Positions 31,539 through 41,192 of a DNA stretch of 64,000 nucleotides are shown in pieces. Below the pieces are notes generated by a model. That model was not told the origin of the DNA. It did no database searches and was given only the letters and a program-made list of their open reading frames with translations. Source of the stretch: Cryptosporangium phraense (GTDB taxonomy: Bacteria > Actinomycetota > Actinomycetes > Mycobacteriales > Cryptosporangiaceae); NCBI RefSeq assembly GCF_006912135.1, contig NZ_VIRS01000004.1:186001-250000 (forward strand). The letters run 5' to 3'. Each line of letters starts with the position of its first letter. Position 1 is the first letter of the stretch. Position numbers and translations under genes: made by a program.

Positions 31539-33871
31539 CGGCCGATCTCCTCGAACAGGGCCTGACCGAGGTAGCCACCGCTGCTGACGCCCCCCGGCAT
31601 CGCGAACAGCGCGCTGGTCTCGTGCCGGGTGAACGTGCTGAGCCGGTCGTGGCCGCGGACGAGGTTCTGCTGGATCGGGATGAAGCCGGTACGCGGGTCG
31701 GACTGCCAGGCCAGGAAGATCAGCCCGGCCTCGACGCCGCCACCCGGCTGCGGGTCGGCGAACGAGTAGCCCCGCCGGAGTATCGCCGCCCCGCGGTTGA
31801 ACGCCGAGGTGGCCAGGCGGATGTGGGAGTTCTCGGCGATCATCGGTCGCCCGTCGGCGCCGAGGCGGCCGAAGTTCGCCGGGGTCGTCTCGACGCCGCC
31901 GGACAGCGGGGCGCCGCTGTCCTTCTTCCGGCCGAGGGTCTTCTCCTGCTCGGCGACGTCGAGCTTCTCCCAGTCGTCGAGGAGCATCCGGATCCGGCGG
32001 ACGACCAGGTAGGAGCCGTCCTGCATCCAGCCGTCGCCGGTGACGAACACGGTCCTGGTGAACGTCGCGTCGGTGGGTTTCGGGTTCCGGGTGCCGTCGA
32101 GCTGGCCCATGAGGTTGCGGACGGTCGCGCCTTCGTTCGTCGTGACGCCCCGGCCGCGGGTGAAGCCCGCGAACTGCCAGCGCGGTCGCGCCGTCCCGGC
32201 GGCGAGCTGTTCGAGCCGGCGGATCGCCGAGTACACGACGACCGCGTCGTCGGCCGCGACGAGCACGCCGAGGTCACCGTCGCTGCGCCCGGGGTCGAGC
32301 GTCTCGCCCGCGAAGGCCGGGAGCGGGGCGAGGGCTTCCGGCCGGGCGCCGGCCGGGATTCCGGCCTGGCCGAACAGGCTCGGCCCGAAGCCGACCGTGA
32401 TCGTGAGGCTGGCCGGGCCGCTGTCGGCGGTCATGTCGTCGCCGCCGTCCCCGGCGGTGAGCTCGGCGGCGGCGGTGGTCCACCGCTGCAGGAGCGCCTT
32501 GAGTTCGGTCGAGTCGACGCCCGGGAGCAGGTCGAAGGCGGCGATCCGGGCGTGGGACTGGCGCTGGGTGGGGGTGGCGATTCCGGCTTGTCGGGCGCCC
32601 CGGAACGGCACGATCCTGCTGCCCACCGAGCCGAGCGGGACGGTCGTCGGAGGTGGGGCCGCTGTGGGTGTCTCGTCGCCGGCGGCCAGTTGCAGACCGG
32701 CCCCGGCGATCCCGCCGACGCCCAGCGCCCCGGCCAGCCCGACGGCCTCCCGCCGGCTGATCCCCCGCCGAGCCCCGGCGCCCCCGAGCACCGGCGTGGC
32801 TGCCGCCCCGACGGGCTCGGTGTCGAGCTCAGGCTCCGGGGCGTCGTCGGTCGGAGGCACGATTTGGCGCTGCGGGGAGCGTCCGCGAAGGAGGTGTAGG
32901 GCCAGGGCGCCCAGGAGGCCGAGGCCGGCACCGAGGGCGACCACGACGGTGAGGCGGTCGAGGGTGAGCGGCAGGACCGTCGGGGCCGACGAGCGCCAGA
33001 AGACCGGCAGGTCGGGAACGCCGGACGCGACCGCGACGCACACCCCGACGATCGCCGCCGCCCACACCCCACCTTCCCGGCGGCGAACCAGCAACCACAC
33101 CGCGAACCCGCCGATCGCCCACACCGCCACCTGCGGCAACAGCGGAACGACGAACGCGCCGAACCCCCGCTCCCCCAGCAGCGCGACCCCGATGCTGTGC
33201 GCCGCATCCGCCACCACGACCAGCGCCGCCACCCCGGCGAGCACGCGGAGGCGCAACACCAGCACCGCCGAAGCGACCAGCAGCACCGCGACGGCGGCGA
33301 ACCATCCCCACGGCGACGGGCCCGGCACCCAGGCCAGCGTTCCGGTGCCGGTCAGCGTGCGGCCGCCGTAGTCGAGCGTGACCGTCCAGCGGCTGAGCTG
33401 GTGATACGAGTCCGGGTCGGCGCTCACGACCGGCGGGAGCGTGGTCTGCATCCAGTGGGTCCGGTGATCGTGCCAGCGGAAGAACGCATCACCGGAGACC
33501 TTGCGCCAGGACGGCGCCTTCTTCGGGTCCGCGGTCGCCGGGACGCTGGTCACCCCGTACCGGTCGGCGTTCAGGTAGTACGCGGGCGAGTTCTCGTTGA
33601 CGTACACGCCGTCCCGGCCGACCTTCGCGTACGGCTCGCTCTGGTAGCCCCGGACGATCACCGGGATCGCGGTGGAGTTCCGGACCTCGAGCTTGCTGCC
33701 GTTCTCCACGACCGAGAGCGCGACCCCGGGAGCCCCGGTGAACCGCGTCAGCTCGGTCCGGAAGTCGGTCGCGCCGACCCCGCCGACGGTGTGCGCCGAC
33801 GCCGGCCCGGCCGCGAGCCCGAGCAGCCCGGTGACCAGAGCGACGAGCACGGCGGCCCGGCGAACCCACAT
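31535..33871 (-). CDS. polytopic membrane protein fused to a DyP-type peroxidase
   Basis: 778 residues, start ATG at 33871. Order: signal peptide (GLLGLAAGPASA, then His27), an outside beta-rich domain to about 190, five helices to about 325 (WGWFAAVAVLLVASAVLVL, VLAGVAALVVVADAA, QVAVWAIGGFAVWLLV, AAAIVGVCVAVASGV, LTVVVALGAGLGLLGALAL), a cytosolic linker, then GISRREAVGLAGALGVGGIAG (about 366-385), a twin-arginine motif and Gly-rich helix. A complete DyP domain follows (about 424-778): AGIATPTQRQSHARIAAFD, LMGQLDGT near 588, SHIRLA with the probable haem His near 679, and NRGAAILRRGYSF. Positive charges follow helices 3 and 5, consistent with the sixth helix exporting DyP. DyP enzymes are haem peroxidases normally made as separate Tat proteins (EfeB). 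Confidence 0.82.
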   Translation of the reverse strand: MWVRRAAVLVALVTGLLGLAAGPASAHTVGGVGATDFRTELTRFTGAPGVALSVVENGSKLEVRNSTAIPVIVRGYQSEPYAKVGRDGVYVNENSPAYYLNADRYGVTSVPATADPKKAPSWRKVSGDAFFRWHDHRTHWMQTTLPPVVSADPDSYHQLSRWTVTLDYGGRTLTGTGTLAWVPGPSPWGWFAAVAVLLVASAVLVLRLRVLAGVAALVVVADAAHSIGVALLGERGFGAFVVPLLPQVAVWAIGGFAVWLLVRRREGGVWAAAIVGVCVAVASGVPDLPVFWRSSAPTVLPLTLDRLTVVVALGAGLGLLGALALHLLRGRSPQRQIVPPTDDAPEPELDTEPVGAAATPVLGGAGARRGISRREAVGLAGALGVGGIAGAGLQLAAGDETPTAAPPPTTVPLGSVGSRIVPFRGARQAGIATPTQRQSHARIAAFDLLPGVDSTELKALLQRWTTAAAELTAGDGGDDMTADSGPASLTITVGFGPSLFGQAGIPAGARPEALAPLPAFAGETLDPGRSDGDLGVLVAADDAVVVYSAIRRLEQLAAGTARPRWQFAGFTRGRGVTTNEGATVRNLMGQLDGTRNPKPTDATFTRTVFVTGDGWMQDGSYLVVRRIRMLLDDWEKLDVAEQEKTLGRKKDSGAPLSGGVETTPANFGRLGADGRPMIAENSHIRLATSAFNRGAAILRRGYSFADPQPGGGVEAGLIFLAWQSDPRTGFIPIQQNLVRGHDRLSTFTRHETSALFAMPGGVSSGGYLGQALFEEIGR

Positions 33872-33928
33872 GCGCAAACCTGCATTTCGTCGGAGGGACC
33901 GTCCTGGGGTTGGTCGCTCGGGAGGAGC

Positions 33929-33941
33929 CGGAAGTTCCGGA
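33929..33941. promoter_or_regulatory. perfect dyad between the DyP fusion gene and cobL
   Basis: CCGGAA-G-TTCCGG is a 6-bp perfect palindrome with a one-base centre, lying midway in the 145-base divergent promoter region 33872-34016. It could be an operator for the DyP operon, for cobL, or for both. The binding protein is unknown. Confidence 0.4.
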
Positions 33942-34016
33942 AAAAGGGAGACAGTCGTCACTCCGCCCAGCCGCCGATGCGGCCACCGCACTTTTGAACG
34001 GCTACCGTCTGCTGCC

Positions 34017-35243
34017 GTGACCTCCGTGTTTCCCCTCGAAGTCGTAACGGTCGTCGGGATCGGTGCCGACGGCTGGACCGGGCTCGGGGATCCCGCACGG
34101 TCCGCGCTGCGCGAGGCCGACGTCGTGTTCGGGAGCCGCCGCCAGCTCGGCCTGCTCCCGGCCGACCTCAACGCCGAGCGGGTGAGCTGGCCCCGGCCGA
34201 TGCTCCCCGCAATCCCGTCGCTGCTCGGCGCCCATGCCGACCGCCGGATCGCGGTGCTGGCCAGCGGCGACCCGATGTTCTTCGGCGTCGGATCGACGCT
34301 CGTCCGGCAGCTCGGCCCCGACCGCGTGCGGGTGATCACGCACCCCTCGTCGATCTCGCTGGCCTGCGCCCGGCTGGGCTGGCCGGAGGAGAAGATCGAG
34401 ATCGTCAGCCTGGTCGGGCGTCCGGTCGAGCGGTTGCACACGGCGATCCACCCCGGGCGCCGGGTGCTCGCGCTCAGCGCCGACGGCACGACGCCGGCCC
34501 AGGTCGCGTCGCTGCTCGTCGCCCGAGGCTACGGGGACAGCCAGATCACGGTGCTGGAGCACCTGGGTTCGGAGGCGGAGTCCCGGCGCACGGCGCGCGC
34601 GTCCGAGTGGGCCGGCGAGGTCACCGGGGCGCTGAACGTGATTGCGGTCGACTGCGTCGCGGCGCCCGACGCCCGGCTGCTCCCGCTGGTCCCCGGGCTG
34701 CCCGACGACGCGTTCGATCACGACGGCCAGATCACGAAACGCGAGGTCAGGGCCATCACGCTGGCCCGCCTGACCCCGATACCGGGCCAACTGCTGTGGG
34801 ACGTCGGCGCGGGCGCGGGAAGCATCGCGATCGAGTGGCTGCGGACGCACCGGTCGTGCCGGGCGGTCGCGGTCGAGCACCGTCCGGACCGGGCCGCCCG
34901 GCTGGCCGGGAACGCGGCCGCGCTCGGGGTGCCGGGGCTGACCGTCGAGGTCGGGTCGGTGCCGGAGGCACTGACCGCGCTGGAGACGCCGGACGCGGTG
35001 TTCATCGGCGGCGCGGTGACCGCGCCCGGGGTCGTCGAGGCCTGCTGGGACGCGCTGAAGCCGGGCGGGCGCCTGGTGGCGAACGCGGTGACGATCGAGT
35101 CGGAGGCCGTGCTGGGGCGGTGGCAGGCCGAGCTCGGCGGCGACCTGACCCGGATCGAGATCAGCCGGGCGGCGCCGGTCGGCGGCTTCCTCGGGTGGAA
35201 GCCGATGATGCCGGTGACGCAGTGGGTGGTGATCAAGCGATGA
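34017..35243 (+). CDS. cobL: precorrin-6B methylase CobL (C5,15-methyltransferase, decarboxylating)
   Basis: 408 residues from the GTG at 34017 (a GTG at 34026 is possible). The N-terminal tetrapyrrole methylase half ([34 protein letters not shown]) corresponds to CbiE. The C-terminal half ([44 protein letters not shown]) is the CbiT Rossmann methylase. It methylates C5 and C15 and decarboxylates precorrin-6B. It heads cobL-cobM-cobK, about 17.7 kb from the cobG-H-IJ/cobN group. Confidence 0.93.
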   Translation: MTSVFPLEVVTVVGIGADGWTGLGDPARSALREADVVFGSRRQLGLLPADLNAERVSWPRPMLPAIPSLLGAHADRRIAVLASGDPMFFGVGSTLVRQLGPDRVRVITHPSSISLACARLGWPEEKIEIVSLVGRPVERLHTAIHPGRRVLALSADGTTPAQVASLLVARGYGDSQITVLEHLGSEAESRRTARASEWAGEVTGALNVIAVDCVAAPDARLLPLVPGLPDDAFDHDGQITKREVRAITLARLTPIPGQLLWDVGAGAGSIAIEWLRTHRSCRAVAVEHRPDRAARLAGNAAALGVPGLTVEVGSVPEALTALETPDAVFIGGAVTAPGVVEACWDALKPGGRLVANAVTIESEAVLGRWQAELGGDLTRIEISRAAPVGGFLGWKPMMPVTQWVVIKR

Positions 35244-35986
35244 CCGTGCACTTCATCGGGGCCGGGCCGGGGGCGGCGGACCTGATGACGCTGCGCGGGC
35301 GGGCGTTGATCGAAGCGTCGCCGGTGTGTCTGTACGCCGGGTCGTTAGTGCCGGTCGAACTGCTGTCGTGGTGCCCGGCCGGGGCGCGGCTGGTCGATAC
35401 GGCCGGCCTGAACCTGGACCAGATCCTGGCCTCGATCGTCGACGCTCACGAGGCCGGCCTCGACGTGGCTCGGCTGCACTCGGGCGACCCGTCGGTGTTC
35501 AGCGCGATGGCCGAGCAGATGCGTCGGCTGGACGCGCTGGGGATTCCGTACGACGTGACGCCGGGCGTGCCGGCGTTCGCGGCCGCCGCGGCCGCGCTGA
35601 AGCACGAGCTGACCGTGCCCGGGGTCGGGCAGACCGTGATCCTGACCCGGACGTCGGCCCGGGCGACGCCGATGCCGCCCGGCGAGGACCTGGCGACGCT
35701 GGGCGCGAGCCGGTCGACGCTGGTGCTGCACCTGGCCGTGCAGCGGATCACCGCGGTGGTGTCCGAGCTGATCCCGTCGTACGGCGAGGACTGCCCGGTC
35801 GCGGTCGTGGCCCGGGCCAGCCGGGAGGACGAGCTGGTGCTGCGGGGGACGCTCGGGGACATCGCCGCGGCCGTGGCCGAGGCCGGGATCGTCCGGACCG
35901 CGGTGATCATCGTCGGGGCGGTGCTGACCGCGTCCGAGTTCTCCGATTCGCACCTGTACTCGTCGGCCCGGTGCCGAGAGTCCTGA
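35240..35986 (+). CDS. cobM: precorrin-4 C11-methyltransferase
   Basis: 248 residues. The ATG overlaps the cobL stop (ATGA). [50 protein letters not shown] and [18 protein letters not shown] are diagnostic CobM/CbiF signatures; [14 protein letters not shown]-like sequence follows. It adds the C11 methyl group from SAM. Its 3' end overlaps cobK by 16 bases, so the three genes are translationally coupled. Confidence 0.94.
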   Translation: MTVHFIGAGPGAADLMTLRGRALIEASPVCLYAGSLVPVELLSWCPAGARLVDTAGLNLDQILASIVDAHEAGLDVARLHSGDPSVFSAMAEQMRRLDALGIPYDVTPGVPAFAAAAAALKHELTVPGVGQTVILTRTSARATPMPPGEDLATLGASRSTLVLHLAVQRITAVVSELIPSYGEDCPVAVVARASREDELVLRGTLGDIAAAVAEAGIVRTAVIIVGAVLTASEFSDSHLYSSARCRES

Positions 35987-36729
35987 TCCTCGGCGGGACC
36001 GGGGACGCGCGGGAGCTGGCCGGCTTGCTGGTCGGCCGGTACTCGGTGGTCAGCTCGCTGGCCGGACGGGTGCGGGAACCGTCGCGGCCGGCCGGGGAGG
36101 TGCGGGTCGGGGGGTTCGGCGGGGTTCCCGGGCTGGTCTCGTATCTGCGTTCGGCCGGGATCGACGCGGTGGTGGACGCGACCCACCCGTTCGCGGCCGA
36201 GATGACGTCCCACGCGGTGACGGCCTGCGCGGCCGCCGGGGTGCCGCTGGTGGTGCTGCGGCGTCCGGGGTGGGTCGAGGGTCCCGGTGACCGTTGGCTG
36301 CGGGTTCCGTCCTATGCGGACGCGGCCGCCGCATTGCCGTCGCTGGGGACGAGAGTGCTGCTGACCATCGGTCGCCAGGAGCTGGCGCCGTTCGCGGGGT
36401 GTGCCGGGTGGTTCCTGGTCCGCAGCGTCGATCCGCCGTCGGTGCCGCTGCCTGCGCACTCGGAGGTGCTGCTGTCACGCGGGCCGTTCACCCGGGAGGG
36501 CGAGCTGGCGCTGCTGCGGGAGCACCGCATCGAGGTCGTCGTGACGAAGGACAGCGGCGGGTCGGCGACGTACCCGAAACTGGCCGCGGCCAGGGAGCTG
36601 GGGTTGCCGGTGGTGATGATCGACCGGCCGGCGCCGCCCCCCGACGTGACGACCGTACTGACGCCGACCGACGCCGCTCAGTGGCTCGCGTCGCTGCGCT
36701 GGGGCTTGCCGCGGTGGTCGCGGCCTTGA
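35971..36729 (+). CDS. cobK: precorrin-6A reductase
   Basis: 252 residues from the GTG at 35971 inside the end of cobM. The nucleotide-binding start [48 protein letters not shown] and [15 protein letters not shown] are characteristic of CobK/CbiJ, which reduces precorrin-6A with NADPH. It completes the methylation and ring-contraction steps together with cobG, H, I, J, L and M in this window. Confidence 0.93.
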   Translation: MPRVLILGGTGDARELAGLLVGRYSVVSSLAGRVREPSRPAGEVRVGGFGGVPGLVSYLRSAGIDAVVDATHPFAAEMTSHAVTACAAAGVPLVVLRRPGWVEGPGDRWLRVPSYADAAAALPSLGTRVLLTIGRQELAPFAGCAGWFLVRSVDPPSVPLPAHSEVLLSRGPFTREGELALLREHRIEVVVTKDSGGSATYPKLAAARELGLPVVMIDRPAPPPDVTTVLTPTDAAQWLASLRWGLPRWSRP

Positions 36730-36749
36730 CGGGGTCAAGCTAGCCATCT

Positions 36750-36763
36750 TAGCCTGAAGGCTA
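36750..36763. promoter_or_regulatory. dyad in the tetR leader
   Basis: TAGCC-TGAA-GGCTA is a perfect 5-bp dyad just upstream of the tetR ATG at 36776, flanked by CCAT (36744-36747) and ATGG (36762-36765), which extend the symmetry. It is probably an autoregulatory operator of the TetR gene that follows. Confidence 0.45.
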
Positions 36764-36775
36764 TGGAGACTAGGT

Positions 36776-37351
36776 ATGCCTAGGGCGGGGCTCACGCCGG
36801 CGATCGTCGTCGGGGAGGCGGCCCGGCTGGCCGACGAAGTGGGGCTCGACAAGCTGACGCTCGCGCTCGTCGCCCAGCGGCTCGGCGTCGCCCTGCCCAG
36901 CCTCTACAAACACGTCAAGGGCCTGGACGACCTGCGCAGGCAACTCGCGGCCCTGGCCGCCCAGGAACTCGCCGAAGCCATGGCCACCGCCGCCATCGGC
37001 CGCTCGGGCCTGGACGCGGTGATCGCGGTCGCCGACGCGTACCGCGCCTACGCCCACGCCCACCCCGGCCGCTACCTGACCACCCAGCGCGTCCCCGACC
37101 CGAACGACCCGGTCCACGTGAAAGCCGGTGAGCGAGCCGTCGAAACGATCTACGCCACGCTGCACGGCTACGGTCTCACCGGCGACGACGCGATCGACGC
37201 CACCCGCGCCCTGCGCAGTGCGATGCACGGTTTCGTGTCACTGGAGGCGGCCGGCGGTTTCGGCCTCCCCCAGGACGTCGACCGCTCGTTCGTCCAGCTC
37301 GTCCGCGCCCTCGACACCGCGTTCCGCGCCTGGCCCCGCCCGCCCGGCTGA
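36776..37351 (+). CDS. TetR-family regulator with WHG-type C-terminal domain
   Basis: 191 residues. The HTH is in the first 50 residues (ADEVGLDKLTLALVAQRLGVALPSLYKHVKG). The second half, with YRAYAHAHPGRYLTTQR, ATRALRSAMHGFVSLEAAGGFGLPQD and DRSFVQLVRAL, matches the TetR_C_33/WHG domain. It lies 46 bases downstream of cobK, behind a dyad that fits autoregulation. No divergent target gene is present, so its regulon is not evident. Confidence 0.85.
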   Translation: MPRAGLTPAIVVGEAARLADEVGLDKLTLALVAQRLGVALPSLYKHVKGLDDLRRQLAALAAQELAEAMATAAIGRSGLDAVIAVADAYRAYAHAHPGRYLTTQRVPDPNDPVHVKAGERAVETIYATLHGYGLTGDDAIDATRALRSAMHGFVSLEAAGGFGLPQDVDRSFVQLVRALDTAFRAWPRPPG

Positions 37352-37503
37352 CCCGACCCGACCCGGACGGCGGAGCAGATCGACCCGTCTGTCCATATCG
37401 GTCGAAAGTTTGCGACACGTGCTCGGGTTTGGCACGCGGACCGACCTCAGTGGTGCAAAGGTTGGCATCGGTTGGGGCGACCGGGACCCGCGATGCCGGG
37501 GGT

Positions 37504-39861
37504 GTGAGTGGTTTGACGGCACTCGTCAACAGACGCTCGATGCTGCGCGAGACCATTCTGCGCGACAACCCGCAACACTGGTGGCGCTGGTTCCTGCTCG
37601 GCGGCCTGAGCGCCATCGCCGTCGTCAACCTCGCCCCGCCGGACGCGCGCCCGCTGCTCTGCAGCCTGGCCGAACTGGCCACGATCGCCGGGCTGGCCGC
37701 CGGCATCCGGATCAACCGGCCCCCACAGCGGCTGAGCTGGCTGATCGTCCTGATCGCGGTCACGCTGCTGACCGGCACGAAGCTGCTCCAGCGCGTCGAC
37801 GTCCTGTTCGGCCTGCCCGTGCCCCTCCCCCCGGCCGCGGTCGACTGGCTCTTCCTCGCCGTCTACCTGCTGCTGGCCGCGGCCCTCGGCGTCCTCCCGC
37901 TGCACGGACGGCACCGCACCAAGCTCACGAACGCGACCGAGGTCGGCATCCTCGCCTGCACCGTCGTCGTCCTCGCCTGGTCCGGGGTCATCGACCCGGT
38001 GTTGGACGCGTTCGCCGACGACGGCGTCGTCGCGGTCACCGCTTCCCTGCTACCGATGCTCGGCCTGCTCATGGTGACGACGACGGCCCGCCGCGTGCTG
38101 ACCGCCGGAATGCGGACGCCGTCCGGCGTGCTGACCGTGCTGGCGCTGATCTCGCTGCTGGCCGGCGACACGATCGGGATGGCCACCCGCCTGGACAACG
38201 GCGCGACGTTCGGGGCGTCGCCCTCGATGCTCGGCTGGCTGATCGGCACGCTGCTGCTGGCGACCGCGGCCCTCCACCCGTCGGCCGCCGTCGACCCGGC
38301 GCCGACCGAGAGCCCGAGCCGCGGGGTGGTGGCCCACGGATACGTGCTGCTCATCCTGGTCGGGCCGATCGCCACCGCGATCTCGCTGCTCCGCGAGTTA
38401 CACCAGCCGGCCCGCCTGATGGCGCTGGACGTCGTGGTGCCGCTCGCCGCGACGACGGTCACCGCCGTCCTCCTGGTGTTCCGGCTGACCGCGGTCGCCC
38501 GGGTCGCCGAGCAGCGCGCGACGACGCTCGACGCCCGCACCGCGGCGCTCGAGATCGCGCTCGGCGAACAGATGACGCTCCGCCGCGAGCTGAGCCACCA
38601 GGCCACCCACGACCCGCTCACCGGCCTGCCCAACCGGGCCCTGTTCGGCGACTCGGTCGAGTCCGCGCTCGGCGCCGGGCAGCCGGCGACCCTGCTGCTG
38701 TTCGACCTGGACGGCTTCAAGGACGTCAACGACCGGTACGGTCACGAGGTCGGCGACGAACTGCTGGTCGCGCTCAGCGAGCGGGTCCAGGGGGTGGTCG
38801 CGCCGCCGCACCTGCTGGCCCGGCTCGGTGGCGACGAGTTCGCGGTGCTGCTCCGCGACACCGACCACGAGACCAGCGTCCGGTACGCCGAGGCGATTCT
38901 CGCGGCGGTGCGCCGTCCGTTCCGGGTCTGCCCGTACCAGCTCTATACGGCGGCCAGCCTGGGCCTGCGTCCGCTGGAGGACGAGGTCGGTACCGCCCGC
39001 CTGCTCGGTGACGCCGACCTGGCGCTGTACGCGGCCAAGGAGGCCGGGCGCGACCAGTTCGTCTGCTACGACCCGCAGCTCCGGACCAGACATCTGGCTC
39101 AGGCGAGGATGGTCGACCGGCTCCGCGAGGCGCTCGACGAGGACCAGTTCTCGGTGTTCTACCAGCCGGTCGTCGATCTGCAGACCGGCCGCTGGGTCGG
39201 GGTCGAGGCGCTGGCCCGCTGGGAGTCGTTCAGCCCCGACCAGTTCATCCCGGCCGCCGAAGACAGCGGGCTGATCGTCGCGCTCGGTACCTGGGTGCTG
39301 CGCCAGGCCTGCCGGGACGCGGCGGCCTGGCACCGCGACCACGGCACCCGGGTCGCGGTGAACGTGTCGGTGCACCAGCTCCGCGAGGCGAACTTCACGG
39401 TGGTCGTCGAGAGCGCGCTGGCCGACAGCGGCCTGCCGCCGTCCGCGCTCACGCTCGAGATCACCGAGAGCGTGCTGCTCGGCACCGGCATGCCCCGGGC
39501 GATCACGCACCTGGCCGAGCTCCGCCGGGCCGGCGTCCGGGTCGCCATCGACGACTTCGGGACGGGGTTCTCGTCGCTGGCCTACCTGCAGGAACTGCCG
39601 ATCGACACGATCAAGATCGACCGCGCGTTCGTCCCCTGCGCCCAGCCCGGCGACGCCCGCCAGTTCGCGCTGGTGCGCACGATCGTGCAGCTGGCCCGCG
39701 GATTCCGGCTCGGCACGGTGGTGGAGGGGATCGAGACGTCCTGGCAGTCGCGGGTGCTGCGGTTGCTGGGGTGCCAGCTCGGCCAGGGCTACTACTACAG
39801 CAAGCCGATCCCAGCCGCCGCCATGACCGCCGAGCTGGCCCCCCAGAGCGCCCCCGCCTGA
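37504..39861 (+). CDS. membrane GGDEF-EAL protein (cyclic di-GMP turnover)
   Basis: About 785 residues from the GTG at 37504; a TTG at 37429 is an alternative. The N-terminal 320 residues hold eight to ten helices in a MASE-like arrangement. A GGDEF domain follows (LSHQATHDPLTGLPNRALF, LFDLDGFKDVNDRYGH, LARLGGDEFAVLL near residue 442, intact active site), then an EAL domain (FSVFYQPVVDLQTG, GVEALARWES near 568, AIDDFGTGFSSLAYLQELPIDTIKID). Both active-site motifs look intact, so either cyclase or phosphodiesterase activity is possible. It stands alone transcriptionally. Confidence 0.88.
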   Translation: MSGLTALVNRRSMLRETILRDNPQHWWRWFLLGGLSAIAVVNLAPPDARPLLCSLAELATIAGLAAGIRINRPPQRLSWLIVLIAVTLLTGTKLLQRVDVLFGLPVPLPPAAVDWLFLAVYLLLAAALGVLPLHGRHRTKLTNATEVGILACTVVVLAWSGVIDPVLDAFADDGVVAVTASLLPMLGLLMVTTTARRVLTAGMRTPSGVLTVLALISLLAGDTIGMATRLDNGATFGASPSMLGWLIGTLLLATAALHPSAAVDPAPTESPSRGVVAHGYVLLILVGPIATAISLLRELHQPARLMALDVVVPLAATTVTAVLLVFRLTAVARVAEQRATTLDARTAALEIALGEQMTLRRELSHQATHDPLTGLPNRALFGDSVESALGAGQPATLLLFDLDGFKDVNDRYGHEVGDELLVALSERVQGVVAPPHLLARLGGDEFAVLLRDTDHETSVRYAEAILAAVRRPFRVCPYQLYTAASLGLRPLEDEVGTARLLGDADLALYAAKEAGRDQFVCYDPQLRTRHLAQARMVDRLREALDEDQFSVFYQPVVDLQTGRWVGVEALARWESFSPDQFIPAAEDSGLIVALGTWVLRQACRDAAAWHRDHGTRVAVNVSVHQLREANFTVVVESALADSGLPPSALTLEITESVLLGTGMPRAITHLAELRRAGVRVAIDDFGTGFSSLAYLQELPIDTIKIDRAFVPCAQPGDARQFALVRTIVQLARGFRLGTVVEGIETSWQSRVLRLLGCQLGQGYYYSKPIPAAAMTAELAPQSAPA

Positions 39862-39867
39862 CCGGAT

Positions 39868-41121
39868 TCAGCCCGGCACGACGGACCTCCGCCGCGCGGA
39901 GACCCGCACGTAGAGCAGGGCGCCGGCGGTCACGAGCACCGCCCACAGCAGGTACCGGCCGGTCAGGGCGGCCAGTGCCAGCACGATCACCATCGCCGCC
40001 ACCGCCGTGTACCAGGACGCACTCCGCGACGGCAGCAGCTTCACCGCCGCCGCCACCCCGACGACGTACACGGTGACGAACAACCCAGTAGTGACCAGCA
40101 CCAACGCCCGCGCCGACACACCCGTCACGAGCACGCCGCCGAGCGCCAGGAACACGCCGGTCAGCAGCACGCCGAGGCTGCGCCGAGGGACCTCACCGGC
40201 ACTGCTCCCCAGCCCCAGCCAGGCCGGCAGCGCAGCGTCCCGGCCGAGCGCGGAGCCGAGCTTCGCGCCCCCGGCGACGTACGCGTTGATCGCGCCGAAC
40301 GTCAGCAGGATCGCCGCGCCGGCGGCGAGCCACCGGGCGTCCCCGCCGACCGCGACGGCCAGCACCTCGCCGAGCGGCGCGGCCGACGCACCGGCCGCCG
40401 GCCCGAGCACCGCGATCACCGCGAACGCGACCGCCACGTACATCACGCCGACGAGGACGACGGCCGCCGCGGTGGCCCGGGGCACGTCGCGGGCCGGGTG
40501 GCGGAACTCGGCGGTGAGGTGCGTGATCGCCTCCCAGCCGACGAAACTCCAGACCAGCAGCGCCGCGGTCGGCCCGATCGCCAGCCAGCCGTGCGGCGCG
40601 AACGGCCGCAGGTTGTCGAGGCTCCCGTGCGGCACCGCCAGCACGACCGCGGCCAGCAGGAACGTCACCAGCAGAAACGCGAGTCCGAACTGGACCCGGC
40701 CGGACAGCCGCACGCCGAACGCGTTGGTCGCCCCGACCACCGCGACCATCGCCACCGCGGCCACCCCGACCGTGACCCGTCCGCCGCCGACCGCCGACTC
40801 CACATAGGCCCCGACGAACAGCGCCGCCGCCGACGCTCCCGGCGGGATCGCGCAGAAGAAACACCAGCCCACGATCGTCGCCGCCCGGGGCCCGAACGCC
40901 AGCCGGGCATACGTCGAGACTCCCCCGGCGTCCGGATAGCGGGAGCCGAGCGCGGCGAACGCGAACGCGAGCGGAGCGGACGCGACGACCAGCAGCAACC
41001 AGGCCAACAGCGACGCCGGACCGGAGACCTCGGCGGCCAGAGCAGGCAACGCGATGACGCCGGTACCCAGCACGGCACCGACGTACAACGCGGTGCCGTG
41101 CGCGAGGGAGAGTCGTTTCAT
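39868..41121 (-). CDS. APC-family amino acid permease
   Basis: 417 residues, about twelve helices. The start LSLAHGTALYVGAVLGTGVIALPALAA carries the GTG unwound first helix typical of APC transporters. RYPDAGGVSTYARLAFGP and FVGWEAITHLTAEFRHPARDVPRATA in the middle are also family features. It takes up amino acids or amines using the proton gradient. The gene is divergent from the AraC/DJ-1 regulator at 41193 and converges on the GGDEF-EAL gene. Confidence 0.83.
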   Translation of the reverse strand: MKRLSLAHGTALYVGAVLGTGVIALPALAAEVSGPASLLAWLLLVVASAPLAFAFAALGSRYPDAGGVSTYARLAFGPRAATIVGWCFFCAIPPGASAAALFVGAYVESAVGGGRVTVGVAAVAMVAVVGATNAFGVRLSGRVQFGLAFLLVTFLLAAVVLAVPHGSLDNLRPFAPHGWLAIGPTAALLVWSFVGWEAITHLTAEFRHPARDVPRATAAAVVLVGVMYVAVAFAVIAVLGPAAGASAAPLGEVLAVAVGGDARWLAAGAAILLTFGAINAYVAGGAKLGSALGRDAALPAWLGLGSSAGEVPRRSLGVLLTGVFLALGGVLVTGVSARALVLVTTGLFVTVYVVGVAAAVKLLPSRSASWYTAVAAMVIVLALAALTGRYLLWAVLVTAGALLYVRVSARRRSVVPG

Positions 41122-41192
41122 ACCGGCAACCTTCGGCGCCGGCCAAACCGGCGAACAGCCCGATAACCACCGCGCTGCGCTAAATTCCTGCC

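Noticed and set aside
33872-34489. N-terminal extension of the DyP fusion frame
   Set aside because: It is antisense to cobL and precedes a good signal peptide starting at 33871.
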